Assembly (NCBI RefSeq): GCF_006716885.1
Contig: NZ_VFPU01000002.1
Coordinates: forward strand, 62,001-126,000
From: Ornithinimicrobium humiphilum
GTDB lineage: Bacteria; Actinomycetota; Actinomycetes; Actinomycetales; Dermatophilaceae
DNA: 64,000 nucleotides
Direction: 5' to 3'
Shown: one piece after another, positions 24,704 to 32,566 of the stretch
Layout of the letters: each line of letters starts with the position of its first letter
Numbering within the stretch: the first letter of the stretch is position 1
Position numbers and translations under genes: made by a program
The notes under the pieces: generated by a model
What the model was told of the DNA's origin: nothing
What the model saw: only the letters and a program-made list of their open reading frames with translations
Database searches by the model: none

Positions 24704-26779
24704 TCAGGGGGCCGACGCGGCGGCCCGCTCGAGGGCACGCAGCACCCCGCGGGCCTTGGTGAGCATCTCCTCGTGCTCCTGCTCCGGGTCGGACAGGGCG
24801 GTGACCGCCCCGCCGACCCCGAAGGTGACCAGACCCGGCTCCCAGGTGGCGGTGCGGATGACGATCGAGGTGTCCATCGAGCCGTCGAGCCCGATCCACC
24901 CGATGGCACCGGAGTAGACCCCGCGGGCCGCGCCCTCCAGCCGGTCGAGGATCTCGGTCGTGCGCACCTTGGGGGCGCCGGTCATCGACCCGCCCGGGAA
25001 GCAGGCCCGGAGCACGTCCGTCGGCCCCCTCCCCTCGACCAGCTGGCCGCGCACGGTGGAGACGAGCTGGTGCACGGTCGCGTAGGTCTCGACCACGCAG
25101 AGCTCGGGGACGTGCACGCTGCCGGCGCGGCACACGCGGTGCAGGTCGGAGCGCAGCAGGTCGACGATCATGAGGTTCTCGGCGCGGTCCTTCTGGGCCG
25201 TGGCCAGGTCGGCGGCGAGCGCGGCGTCCTCCTCGGGCGTGGCTCCCCGGGGGCGGGTCCCCTTGATCGGGCGCGCCTCGACCCGGCCGGAGGCGTCGAC
25301 CGAGACGAAGCGCTCCGGCGAGCACCCCAGCACGCTGCCGTGCGGGGTGCGCAGCCAGGCGCCGTGGGGCACCGGGCTGACCTCCCGCATGGCGCGGTAG
25401 AGGGCGGCCTCGTCGACGTCCCCCCGCGCCGACCAGGTGGTCGTCAGGCAGATCTCGTAGGACTCCCCGCGGGCGATCTCCTCCTGGCAGGTCCGCACCT
25501 TCGCCAGGTATGCCGCAGCGTCGTCCCGCGGGCGCGCTCGCACGGAGCGGGCGGGGTCGGCGTTGGCGCGGGGCGCCGTGACCTCAGGAGCACGCGCCCC
25601 CGGGCGGGACCGGGCGACGACCTCCGCGACGTCCTCGGCCCACGCCCGCTGCCGCCCCGCGACGGCCTCGTCGTCGAGCGGCTCCAGCCACACCGCCCAG
25701 ACCTCGGCCGCGTCCGGCAGGACCACGACGCCCCGATCGGCGAAGGTCAGCCAGGCGTCGGGCCACGGCGCCCGGTGGGCGGGGGCCACGCCGAGCGTCT
25801 CCGCCTTGAGCTCGTAGCCCAGGTGCCCGACCCAGCCGGGCCGCCACGGGAAGGGCAGCTCCGGCGACCCCACGAGCCGCCAGGCGGCCAGCCCGGCGTC
25901 GAGCCGGTCCAGGAGCGGAGGGTCCTCCCCGACGCGGTGCACGAGCTCGGAGGCCAGCGGGCCGGTCGAGTCCGCGACCAGGGACCAGCCGGACCCGTCG
26001 GAGGCGTCCAGCCAGATCGACGTCGGGGAGTCGCCCACCAGCCGCTCCCGCAGCGCCCACGGGTCCACCGGCCCGGGCAGGCGGCGCGCCGCGACGCGCA
26101 CCTCTCGACCGGGTCCGGCCGGCGCGTGCCAGGTCGGGTCGTCGTCCACGCCCACCGGGGTGTCGGCCGGCTCCTCGGTCGTGCCCGTCGGCAGGTCCGG
26201 CACGCCGGCGAGCCGCAGGAAGTTGGCGACGATCCGTTCGCCGTGCTCGGAGAGCACCGACTCGGGGTGGAACTGGACGCCCCAGCGACGGGACGTGCGG
26301 TCCTCGACGACCATGAGCGCGCCGTCGTCGGCCGCCCACGCCCGCGCGACGAGGGCGCCCGGCAGCCGGTCGACCACCTGGAGGGAGTGGTAGCGCACCA
26401 CCCGGAACGGGCTGGGGACGCCCTCGAGCAGGCCGGTGCCGTCGTGCTCGACCTCGCTGACGATCCCGTGCCGCGGCAGCGCCATCTCGACGACGTCGGC
26501 GCCGTGCAGGTGCGCCAGGCCCTGGTGGCCGAGGCAGACCCCGAGCACCGCGACGGCGTCCTGGCGCAGGGCCAGGTCGGACAGCCCCATGTCCGCGGGC
26601 ACCTGCGGACGCCCCGGACCGGGCCCGACGACGATCGCGTCGAAGCGGGTCAGCTCCTCGAGGGTCGCCCGCCGGTCGTGCCGCCACACGACGGGCGCCT
26701 GCCCGGCGACGCGGTGCAGCAGGTCGGCGACGTTGTAGGTGAAGCTGTCGACGTTGTCGATCAGCAGGATCTCGGGCAT
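24704..26779 (-). CDS. pabAB: Aminodeoxychorismate synthase, fused PabA-PabB
   Basis: 691 residues. The N-terminal glutaminase domain (about 1-200) has LLIDNVDSFTYN, GPGPGRP, the nucleophile in GVCLGHQG and QFHPES. A linker of about 100 residues leads to the chorismate-binding PabB domain with CLTTTW, SPERFVS, RPIKGTRPRG, HQLVSTVRG and GGSMTGAPK. The lysine in PIKGT marks aminodeoxychorismate synthase; anthranilate synthases have alanine there. The enzyme makes 4-amino-4-deoxychorismate for folate. Start ATG 26779 opens exactly at the PabA fold (MPEILLIDNVDSFTYN). It follows the pirin gene by 13 bases. No pabC is seen in the window. Confidence 0.92.
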   Translation of the reverse strand: MPEILLIDNVDSFTYNVADLLHRVAGQAPVVWRHDRRATLEELTRFDAIVVGPGPGRPQVPADMGLSDLALRQDAVAVLGVCLGHQGLAHLHGADVVEMALPRHGIVSEVEHDGTGLLEGVPSPFRVVRYHSLQVVDRLPGALVARAWAADDGALMVVEDRTSRRWGVQFHPESVLSEHGERIVANFLRLAGVPDLPTGTTEEPADTPVGVDDDPTWHAPAGPGREVRVAARRLPGPVDPWALRERLVGDSPTSIWLDASDGSGWSLVADSTGPLASELVHRVGEDPPLLDRLDAGLAAWRLVGSPELPFPWRPGWVGHLGYELKAETLGVAPAHRAPWPDAWLTFADRGVVVLPDAAEVWAVWLEPLDDEAVAGRQRAWAEDVAEVVARSRPGARAPEVTAPRANADPARSVRARPRDDAAAYLAKVRTCQEEIARGESYEICLTTTWSARGDVDEAALYRAMREVSPVPHGAWLRTPHGSVLGCSPERFVSVDASGRVEARPIKGTRPRGATPEEDAALAADLATAQKDRAENLMIVDLLRSDLHRVCRAGSVHVPELCVVETYATVHQLVSTVRGQLVEGRGPTDVLRACFPGGSMTGAPKVRTTEILDRLEGAARGVYSGAIGWIGLDGSMDTSIVIRTATWEPGLVTFGVGGAVTALSDPEQEHEEMLTKARGVLRALERAAASAP

Positions 26780-26792
26780 CCCCGGGGAGACC

Positions 26793-27785
26793 TCAGGTGC
26801 GCGGCCGGAGCCGCACGTGCGGCAGCACGGGGGCGGGCAGCGACTCCCCGCCGGGGTAGTCGAACGAGCCGAAGCGCCCGTGGGGGTCGTGCCCGAGCTC
26901 GGCCTGCCACTGCTCGCGTGCGGCGACGACGTCCTCGTGCGAGCGCCCGACGAAGTTCCACCACATGACGATCTGCTCGCCGAAGGGCGGACCGCCCAGC
27001 AGGACGAGCAGGGCCCCCTCGGCGCCGGCGCGCAGGGTGGTCGTGCTGCGCCCGGGAGCCGTGTGCAGCAGCGCGGACGGGGCGAGCGCCGTCCCGTCGA
27101 CCTCCAGCTCGCCGCGGTCGAGCAGCACCCCGTGCTCGAAGGACGGGTCCAGGCCAAGCGTGAGGACGGCCCCCGGCTCCAGGCGCACCTCGGCCCCGAG
27201 CAGCGGGGTGTAGGTGCGCACCGGCGAGGACACGACCCGACCGTCCGCCAGCCCGAGCTCGCCGAGGAAGACGCTGACCACGCCACCGTCGACCGCCATC
27301 GGCTCGGCGTCGTGCCGGTCCACGTGCGGCGCGACGTCGGTGCTCCCGGACGGCAGCGCGGTCCACAGCTGCACACCGTGCAGGGTGGTCGGGGCGCCGG
27401 GCCCCGTCACGGACACCTCGCTGTGGCACACGCCGTGGCCGGCGGTCATGAGGTTGAGCTGGCCCGGACGCACCCGCAGCACGGCGCCCGTGCTGTCGCG
27501 GTGCTCGACCTCGCCGCTGAAGAGCCAGGTGACGGTCTGCAGCGCGGTGTGGGGGTGCGGCGGGACGACCATGCCGCCGGTCTCGGAGACGTCGTCCGGG
27601 CCGTAGTGGTCGAGGAAGCAGTAGGCCCCGATCATCGTCCGCCCGCGCGAGGGCAGCGTGCGGCGCACCGTCATCGCGCGCGGCCCGCCCAGAGGCACCA
27701 GGCGCGGCTCGATCACCGTGGCGCCCGCCGGCGGCTCCTGCCCGCCGCAGACCCGCTCGTCCGGGGCGGCCTCGAGGTTCGTCAT
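26793..27785 (-). CDS. Pirin-family cupin protein
   Basis: 330 residues with the bicupin fold of pirins. N-terminal cupin metal ligands are seen in PPHPHTALQTVTWLFSGEVEHRDS (His, His, His, Glu) and HGVCHSEVS. The C-terminal cupin holds LLDRGELEVDG and VMWWNFVGRS, a pirin_C hallmark. Bacterial pirins include quercetin-dioxygenase-like enzymes and regulators of pyruvate or stress metabolism; nothing here decides among them. ATG 27785 is preceded by a weak ribosome site. It is 13 bases upstream of pabAB on the same strand and divergent from ndh. Confidence 0.88.
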   Translation of the reverse strand: MTNLEAAPDERVCGGQEPPAGATVIEPRLVPLGGPRAMTVRRTLPSRGRTMIGAYCFLDHYGPDDVSETGGMVVPPHPHTALQTVTWLFSGEVEHRDSTGAVLRVRPGQLNLMTAGHGVCHSEVSVTGPGAPTTLHGVQLWTALPSGSTDVAPHVDRHDAEPMAVDGGVVSVFLGELGLADGRVVSSPVRTYTPLLGAEVRLEPGAVLTLGLDPSFEHGVLLDRGELEVDGTALAPSALLHTAPGRSTTTLRAGAEGALLVLLGGPPFGEQIVMWWNFVGRSHEDVVAAREQWQAELGHDPHGRFGSFDYPGGESLPAPVLPHVRLRPRT

Positions 27786-27885
27786 ACCGCCCAGTGTGCC
27801 CGCCCTTCGGCGGGCGCGGGCCGCGTGATCCACGTAACGTCGTCGTACCAGGAAGGTTGTCGCCGCGGAAAGCGCTGAAACAGTC

Positions 27886-29322
27886 ATGAGCACCCAGCCC
27901 CCGACCACCCCCACGACCCCCGACCGGCCGCACCGCGTCCTCGTGATCGGGTCGGGGTTCGGCGCCCTCTTCGCCACCAAGCGCCTCGACGCCCCCGAGG
28001 TGCAGGTGACGATGGTGGCCCGCACCACCCACCACCTGTTCCAGCCGCTGCTCTACCAGGTGGCCACCGGCATCCTCTCCGAGGGCGTGATCGCCCCCGC
28101 CACCCGTGACGTGCTGGCCACCCAGCACAACGCCCGGGTGCTGCTGGGCGAGGTCACCGACATCGACCTCGACGCCCGCGTCGTCACCGCTGACACCATC
28201 GGCCGGGTCAGCACCTTCGAGTACGACAGCCTGATCGTGGCGGCCGGCGCCGACCAGTCGTGGTTCGGCAACGACCACTTCGCCGAGTTCGCCCCCGGCA
28301 TGAAGACCATCGACGACGCGCTCGAGTTGCGTGGACGCATCTACGGCGCCTTCGAGATGGCCGAGATGGCGGCCGCCGCGGGCGAGCACGACCGCGTCCG
28401 CCGCCTGCTCACCTTCGTCGTGGTCGGGGCCGGCCCGACCGGGGTCGAGATGGCGGGCCAGCTCATCGAGATGTCGCGCCGCACCCTGGCCAAGGAGTTC
28501 CGGCACATCAAGCCCTCCGACGCCCACGTCGTGCTGCTCGACGCCGCCGAGCAGGTCCTCGGCAGCTTCGGCGAGGACCTGGCCGGCAAGACCCGGCGCA
28601 GCCTGGAGAAGCTCGGCATCGAGGTGCGCCTCGGCGCCAAGGTCGTCGACGTGGACGCCGACGGTCTCGTGGTCGAGGACCGCGAGGGCCGCCGGGAGCG
28701 CATCGAGGCCACCACCAAGGTGTGGGCGGCCGGCGTCAAGGCCAACCCGCTCACCCGCACGCTGGCGGAGCAGACCGGTGCCCCGCTCGACCGCGCGGGC
28801 CGGATCACCCCCAACCCGGACATGACGCTGCCGGGGCACCCCGAGGTCTTCGTGGTCGGCGACATGGTCGGCATGGAGGGTCTACCGGGCGTCGCCCAGG
28901 GCGCCATCCAGACCGGCCGGCACGCCGCCGACCAGATCCTGCGCCGGCTCCGCGGCAAGGAGACCGGGCAGGCCTTCGTCTACCACGACAAGGGCTCGAT
29001 GGCGACGATCTCCCGCTTCCGGGCGGTCATGAAGCGCGACCGGATCGAGCTCACCGGCGTCCCCGCCTGGCTGGCCTGGCTGGCGGTCCACCTCTTCTAC
29101 ATCATCGGCTTCAAGACCCAGGTCACGACGCTGATGCACTGGGCGGTCAGCTTCTTCGGCCGCAGCCGTTCCGAGCGCACGGTGACCGAGCAGCAGGTGC
29201 TCGGCCGCCTGGCGCTGGAGTACCTCGGCGAGGACTTCCTCCGTCAGTCCCTGCGCGGCCCGCGCGACGAGGCTGCCGAGTCGCCCGAGATCCCCGAGGT
29301 GCTGCGCGACCGGCAGCGCTGA
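27886..29322 (+). CDS. ndh: Type II NADH dehydrogenase (NDH-2)
   Basis: 478 residues, a membrane-associated flavoprotein that passes electrons from NADH to menaquinone without pumping protons. FAD site VLVIGSGFGALFATKRL at residues 17-33; NADH site FVVVGAGPTGVEMAGQL near residue 180; FAD-binding FVVGDMVGMEGLPGVAQ near residue 325; and a C-terminal membrane-binding part (LAWLAVHLFYIIGFKTQVTT). The alternative start choices are few; ATG 27886 has a modest GGAAAG site 16 bases upstream. Monocistronic; its stop lies one base from that of the convergent acetyltransferase. Confidence 0.92.
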   Translation: MSTQPPTTPTTPDRPHRVLVIGSGFGALFATKRLDAPEVQVTMVARTTHHLFQPLLYQVATGILSEGVIAPATRDVLATQHNARVLLGEVTDIDLDARVVTADTIGRVSTFEYDSLIVAAGADQSWFGNDHFAEFAPGMKTIDDALELRGRIYGAFEMAEMAAAAGEHDRVRRLLTFVVVGAGPTGVEMAGQLIEMSRRTLAKEFRHIKPSDAHVVLLDAAEQVLGSFGEDLAGKTRRSLEKLGIEVRLGAKVVDVDADGLVVEDREGRRERIEATTKVWAAGVKANPLTRTLAEQTGAPLDRAGRITPNPDMTLPGHPEVFVVGDMVGMEGLPGVAQGAIQTGRHAADQILRRLRGKETGQAFVYHDKGSMATISRFRAVMKRDRIELTGVPAWLAWLAVHLFYIIGFKTQVTTLMHWAVSFFGRSRSERTVTEQQVLGRLALEYLGEDFLRQSLRGPRDEAAESPEIPEVLRDRQR

Positions 29323-29323
29323 C

Positions 29324-29761
29324 TCAGGGCTCCCGCCGCATCGGCAGGTGCGGGATCCCGTCCTCCACGAAGTCGGGGCCGGTGCGGCGGAAGCCGAAGC
29401 GGGCGTACCAGCCCTCCAGGTAGGTCTGCGCGTCCAGCTCCACGGGGGCGTCGGCGGTGCGCCGCAGCGCCTCCTCCACGAGCGCTGCCGCATACCCCTG
29501 CCCGCGGTGGTCGCGGGCGGTCGCCACCCGCCCGATCCGGTATGCCGTGCCCGGCCCCTCGAGGAGCCGCAGCGTGGCGACCGGGGCGCCGTCGACCTCG
29601 AGCCACAGGTGCAGGGTGCCCGGCTCGGCGTCGCGACCGTCGACTTCGGGATAGGCGCACTCCTGCTCGACGACGAAGACGTCGACGCGCAGGCGCAGCA
29701 GGTCGTGCAGGGTGAGCGGGTCGAGCTCGCGCAGCCGGGCGGCGCGCACGTCGGGAACCAT
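29324..29761 (-). CDS. ElaA-like GNAT acetyltransferase
   Basis: 145 residues. The N-terminal half (LTLHDLLRLRVDVFVVEQECAYPEVDG) is the ElaA/YjcF signature, and the acetyl-CoA site is IGRVATARDHRGQGYAAALVEEAL (motif A, RGxGxA). FGFRRTGPDFVEDGIPH closes the fold. The acetylated substrate of ElaA proteins is unknown. The gene contains two GGTATG words in reverse (near 29490 and 29537), one using a rare GCA alanine codon. Confidence 0.88.
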   Translation of the reverse strand: MVPDVRAARLRELDPLTLHDLLRLRVDVFVVEQECAYPEVDGRDAEPGTLHLWLEVDGAPVATLRLLEGPGTAYRIGRVATARDHRGQGYAAALVEEALRRTADAPVELDAQTYLEGWYARFGFRRTGPDFVEDGIPHLPMRREP

Positions 29762-29797
29762 GGCGCACAGCGTAGGCCGCCGGACTACGGTCGGAGC

Positions 29798-30859
29798 ATG
29801 ACCATCGAGCCCGTCGACGCCCTGCGCCGCATCGCCTTCCTGCTGGAGCGCAGCCGCGCCGAGAGCAGGCGCGTCGAGGCCTACCGCAACGCGGCGAAGG
29901 TCCTGCTCCCCCTCGGCGAGGAGGAGGTCCGCCGCCGGGCGCAGGACGGCACGCTGACCGAGCTCTCGGGCATCGGGCCGTCGACCTCGGCCGTCATCGC
30001 CCAGGCGGTCGCCGGGCAGGTGCCCGACAAGCTCGCCGAGCTGGAGGCCGCCGCGACGGGGCCGCTGGCCGAGGGAGGGCGCGAGCTGCGGGCGCTGCTG
30101 CGCGGCGACCTGCACACGCACTCCGACTGGTCCGACGGCGGCTCCCCGATCGAGGAGATGGTCGCCTCGGCGCTCGAGCTCGGCCACGACTACCTCGCGC
30201 TCACCGACCACTCCCCCCGCCTCACCGTGGCCCACGGGCTCACCGCCGCCCGGCTGCGGCGCCAGCTCGCCGTCGTCGACGCCGTCAACGCCCACGTCGG
30301 CGACGCCTTCCGGCTGCTCAAGGGCATCGAGGTCGACATCCTCGACGACGGCGGCCTCGACCAGGAGCCGGCCCTGCTCGCGGAGCTCGACGTGCGGGTC
30401 GCCTCGGTCCACTCCAAGCTCAGGATGGACAAGGAGGCGATGACCCGGCGGATGGTCGCCGCCGTGCGCAACCCGCTCACCAACGTCCTGGGCCACTGCA
30501 CCGGCCGGCGCGTGATGCCGCGCAGGGGCGACCGGGCCGCCCGCTCGGGCTCGGCGATGCGGCCCGAGAGCGAGTTCGACGCCGAGGCCGTCTTCGCCGC
30601 CTGCGCCGAGACCGGCACGGCGGTCGAGATCAACTCCCGCCCCGAGCGCCAGGACCCTCCGGGGCGGCTGCTGCGGCTGGCGGTCGACGCCGGCTGCCTC
30701 TTCGCGCTCAGCACCGACGCGCACGCCCCCGGACAGCTCGACTTCCTCGACTACGGCTGCGAGCGGGCCGAGCGCCACGGGGTGCCCCCGGAGCGCGTCG
30801 TCAACACCTGGCCGCTGGAGCGGCTGCTCGCCTGGGCGGATCCGGACGCAAGCCCCTGA
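29798..30859 (+). CDS. PHP-domain phosphoesterase with an N-terminal helix-hairpin-helix domain
   Basis: 353 residues. Residues 1-100 match the helix-hairpin-helix domain of bacterial DNA polymerase X (FLLERSRAESRRVEAYRNAA, LTELSGIGPSTSAVIAQAV). Residues 105-345 form a PHP domain with metal ligands in LRGDLHTHSDWSDG, TDHS, KGIEVDIL, VASVHSK, LGHCTGR and STDAHAPG. In PolX this pair flanks a nucleotidyltransferase core, which is absent here. Stand-alone PHP proteins of this type may trim damaged DNA ends or hydrolyse phosphate esters. ATG 29798; divergent from the acetyltransferase. Confidence 0.85.
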   Translation: MTIEPVDALRRIAFLLERSRAESRRVEAYRNAAKVLLPLGEEEVRRRAQDGTLTELSGIGPSTSAVIAQAVAGQVPDKLAELEAAATGPLAEGGRELRALLRGDLHTHSDWSDGGSPIEEMVASALELGHDYLALTDHSPRLTVAHGLTAARLRRQLAVVDAVNAHVGDAFRLLKGIEVDILDDGGLDQEPALLAELDVRVASVHSKLRMDKEAMTRRMVAAVRNPLTNVLGHCTGRRVMPRRGDRAARSGSAMRPESEFDAEAVFAACAETGTAVEINSRPERQDPPGRLLRLAVDAGCLFALSTDAHAPGQLDFLDYGCERAERHGVPPERVVNTWPLERLLAWADPDASP

Positions 30860-30942
30860 CCTGCACAAAGACGCCAACGGGACCCCGGTTTTGGAAGTTG
30901 CGGCGTTCTGCCCGTATGCTCTTCCACGTCCTCAACGGATAG

Positions 30943-31015
30943 GCCCCCATCGTCTAGTGGCCTAGGACCCCGCCCTTTCACGGCGGTAGCACGGGTTCGA
31001 ATCCCGTTGGGGGTA
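30943..31015 (+). tRNA. tRNA-Glu (anticodon TTC)
   Basis: 73-base cloverleaf: acceptor GCCCCCA/TGGGGGT (first pair G-T), D arm TCGTCTAGTGGCCTAGGA, anticodon arm CCGCC-CTTTCAC-GGCGG with TTC, T arm ACGGGTTCGAATCCCGT, discriminator A. CCA is not encoded. Confidence 0.95.
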
Positions 31016-31037
31016 CACAGGCCTCGCCTGAAAACGA

Positions 31038-31111
31038 GGCCCCGTGGCGCAGTTGGTTAGCGCGCCGCCCTGTCACGGCGGAGGTCGCGGGTTCGAGTCC
31101 CGTCGGGGTCG
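31038..31111 (+). tRNA. tRNA-Asp (anticodon GTC)
   Basis: 74-base cloverleaf: acceptor GGCCCCG/CGGGGTC, anticodon arm CCGCC-CTGTCAC-GGCGG with GTC, T arm GCGGGTTCGAGTCCCGT, discriminator G. It lies 22 bases after tRNA-Glu; the two are probably one transcript. Confidence 0.95.
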
Positions 31112-31121
31112 CAGAGAGTGC

Positions 31122-31155
31122 GGCGTGGTCCAGACCGAGAGGTCTGGACCACGCC
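31122..31155 (+). terminator. Hairpin between tRNA-Asp and tRNA-Phe
   Basis: GGCGTGGTCCAGACC and GGTCTGGACCACGCC form a perfect 15-pair stem with the loop GAGA, 10 bases after tRNA-Asp and 12 before tRNA-Phe. It is either a terminator that separates the tRNA-Phe unit or a processing signal. Confidence 0.65.
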
Positions 31156-31167
31156 GATCACTACTCT

Positions 31168-31241
31168 GGCCAGGTAGCTCAGTTGGTACGAGCGTCCGAC
31201 TGAAAATCGGAAGGTCGGCGGTTCGACCCCGCCCCTGGCCA
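31168..31241 (+). tRNA. tRNA-Phe (anticodon GAA)
   Basis: 74-base cloverleaf: acceptor GGCCAGG/CCTGGCC, D arm GCTCAGTTGGTACGAGC, anticodon arm CCGA-CTGAAAA-TCGG with GAA, T arm GGCGGTTCGACCCCGCC, discriminator A. Confidence 0.95.
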
Positions 31242-31249
31242 CGGCGAGA

Positions 31250-31283
31250 AGCCGCGGGGCTGCCCTGATGCCCCCGCGGCTTT
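31250..31283 (+). terminator. Terminator of the tRNA cluster
   Basis: AGCCGCGGGG (31250-31259) pairs with CCCCGCGGCT (31272-31281) and is followed by TT, the most classical intrinsic terminator of this region. Confidence 0.75.
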
Positions 31284-31359
31284 CGCGTTCTTCAGGGGCC
31301 TCCCACGTCTGCGCCCCTCCCACGTCGGCCGCGTGCCCCTCCCCCGGTATGTTCGGCGC

Positions 31360-32553
31360 GTGACCACCTCGATCCGCCGCCTGCCGCAGCCCGTGAGCCC
31401 GGACGACCTCCTGGACCTCGACTCCCTCCTCGACGACGAGGAGCGCGCCGTCCGCGAGACCGTCCGCCAGGTCGTCGACGAGCACGTCCGCCCGCACGTG
31501 GCCGGCTGGTACGAGGCCGGCGAGCTGCCCGCCCGCGAGCTGGCGCTCGAGCTGGGCAGGGTGGGGCTGCTCGGGATGCACCTGGAGGGCTACGGTTGCG
31601 CCGGGACCAGCGCCACCGCCTACGGGCTGGCCTGCCTGGAGCTGGAGGCCGGGGACTCCGGCGTCCGCTCCCTCGTCAGCGTCCAGGGCTCGCTGGCGAT
31701 GTACGCGATCTGGGCCTACGGCAGCGAGGAGCACAAGACCACCTGGCTGCCCCGGATGGCCACCGGCGAGGCGATCGGCTGCTTCGGGCTCACCGAGCCC
31801 GACTTCGGCTCCAACCCCGGGGGTATGCGGACGCGCGCCCGCAAGGACGGGTCCGACTGGGTGCTCGACGGCTCCAAGATGTGGATCACCAACGGTTCGA
31901 TCGCCGACGTCGCCGTGGTCTGGGCGCAGACCGACGAGGGCGTACGCGGCTTCGTCGTGCCGACCGGCACCCCGGGCTTCACCGCCACCGTGGTGCACCA
32001 CAAGATGTCGCTGCGCGCCTCGGTCACCAGCGAATTGGTGCTCGAGGGCGTCCGGCTGCCCGCCTCGGCCGAGCTGCCCGGCGTGCAGGGCCTCAAGGGC
32101 CCGCTGGGCTGCCTCAACGAGGCCCGCTTCGGCATCGTCTTCGGCGCCGTCGGGGCCGCGCGCGACTGCCTGCTCACCGCGATCGACTACGCCCGCACCC
32201 GCGTCCAGTTCGACCGGCCGATCGGCGCCTTCCAGCTGACCCAGGCCAAGCTCGCGGACATGACGGTCGAGTACTCCACGGCGCTGCTGCTCGCCCTCCA
32301 CCTGGGCCGCGCCAAGGACACCCGGGGCGTGGCCCCCGCGCAGATCAGCCTGGGCAAGCTCAACAACGTCCGCGAGGCCCTGCAGATCGCCCGCACCACC
32401 CGCACGATCCTCGGCGCCAACGGCATCACGCTGGAGTACCCCGTGATGCGGCACGCCAACAACCTCGAGTCGGTGCTCACCTACGAGGGCACGAGCGAGA
32501 TGCACGCGCTGACGATCGGGCAGGCCCTCACCGGCGAGCAGGCCTTCCGCTGA
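31360..32553 (+). CDS. Acyl-CoA dehydrogenase, glutaryl-CoA dehydrogenase-like
   Basis: 397 residues from GTG 31360. The frame is open further upstream (a CTG at 31333), but those codons do not look like the family. Acyl-CoA dehydrogenase motifs: GCFGLTEPDFGSNPGGM, SKMWITNGSIADVAVVWAQ, FDRPIGAFQLTQAKLADM, and the catalytic glutamate in LTYEGTSEMHALTIGQALTG. The combination with DLLDLDSLLDDEERAVRETV at the start and NGSIADVAVVWAQ is that of glutaryl-CoA dehydrogenases, which oxidise and decarboxylate glutaryl-CoA to crotonyl-CoA in lysine and tryptophan breakdown. The E1 gene follows after 13 bases, so the pair forms an operon; the E1 may supply an acyl-CoA. Confidence 0.82.
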   Translation: MTTSIRRLPQPVSPDDLLDLDSLLDDEERAVRETVRQVVDEHVRPHVAGWYEAGELPARELALELGRVGLLGMHLEGYGCAGTSATAYGLACLELEAGDSGVRSLVSVQGSLAMYAIWAYGSEEHKTTWLPRMATGEAIGCFGLTEPDFGSNPGGMRTRARKDGSDWVLDGSKMWITNGSIADVAVVWAQTDEGVRGFVVPTGTPGFTATVVHHKMSLRASVTSELVLEGVRLPASAELPGVQGLKGPLGCLNEARFGIVFGAVGAARDCLLTAIDYARTRVQFDRPIGAFQLTQAKLADMTVEYSTALLLALHLGRAKDTRGVAPAQISLGKLNNVREALQIARTTRTILGANGITLEYPVMRHANNLESVLTYEGTSEMHALTIGQALTGEQAFR

Positions 32554-32566
32554 GCGGGCGCCGGCC

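Noticed and set aside
24704..27376. Extending the fused PabA-PabB frame upstream to 27376
   Set aside because: The extra residues overlap the pirin gene in another frame and have no family resemblance; the PabA fold starts at ATG 26779.
30943..31241. tRNA cluster as an integration site (att) of a mobile element
   Set aside because: No integrase lies nearby and no partial tRNA duplicates were noticed.
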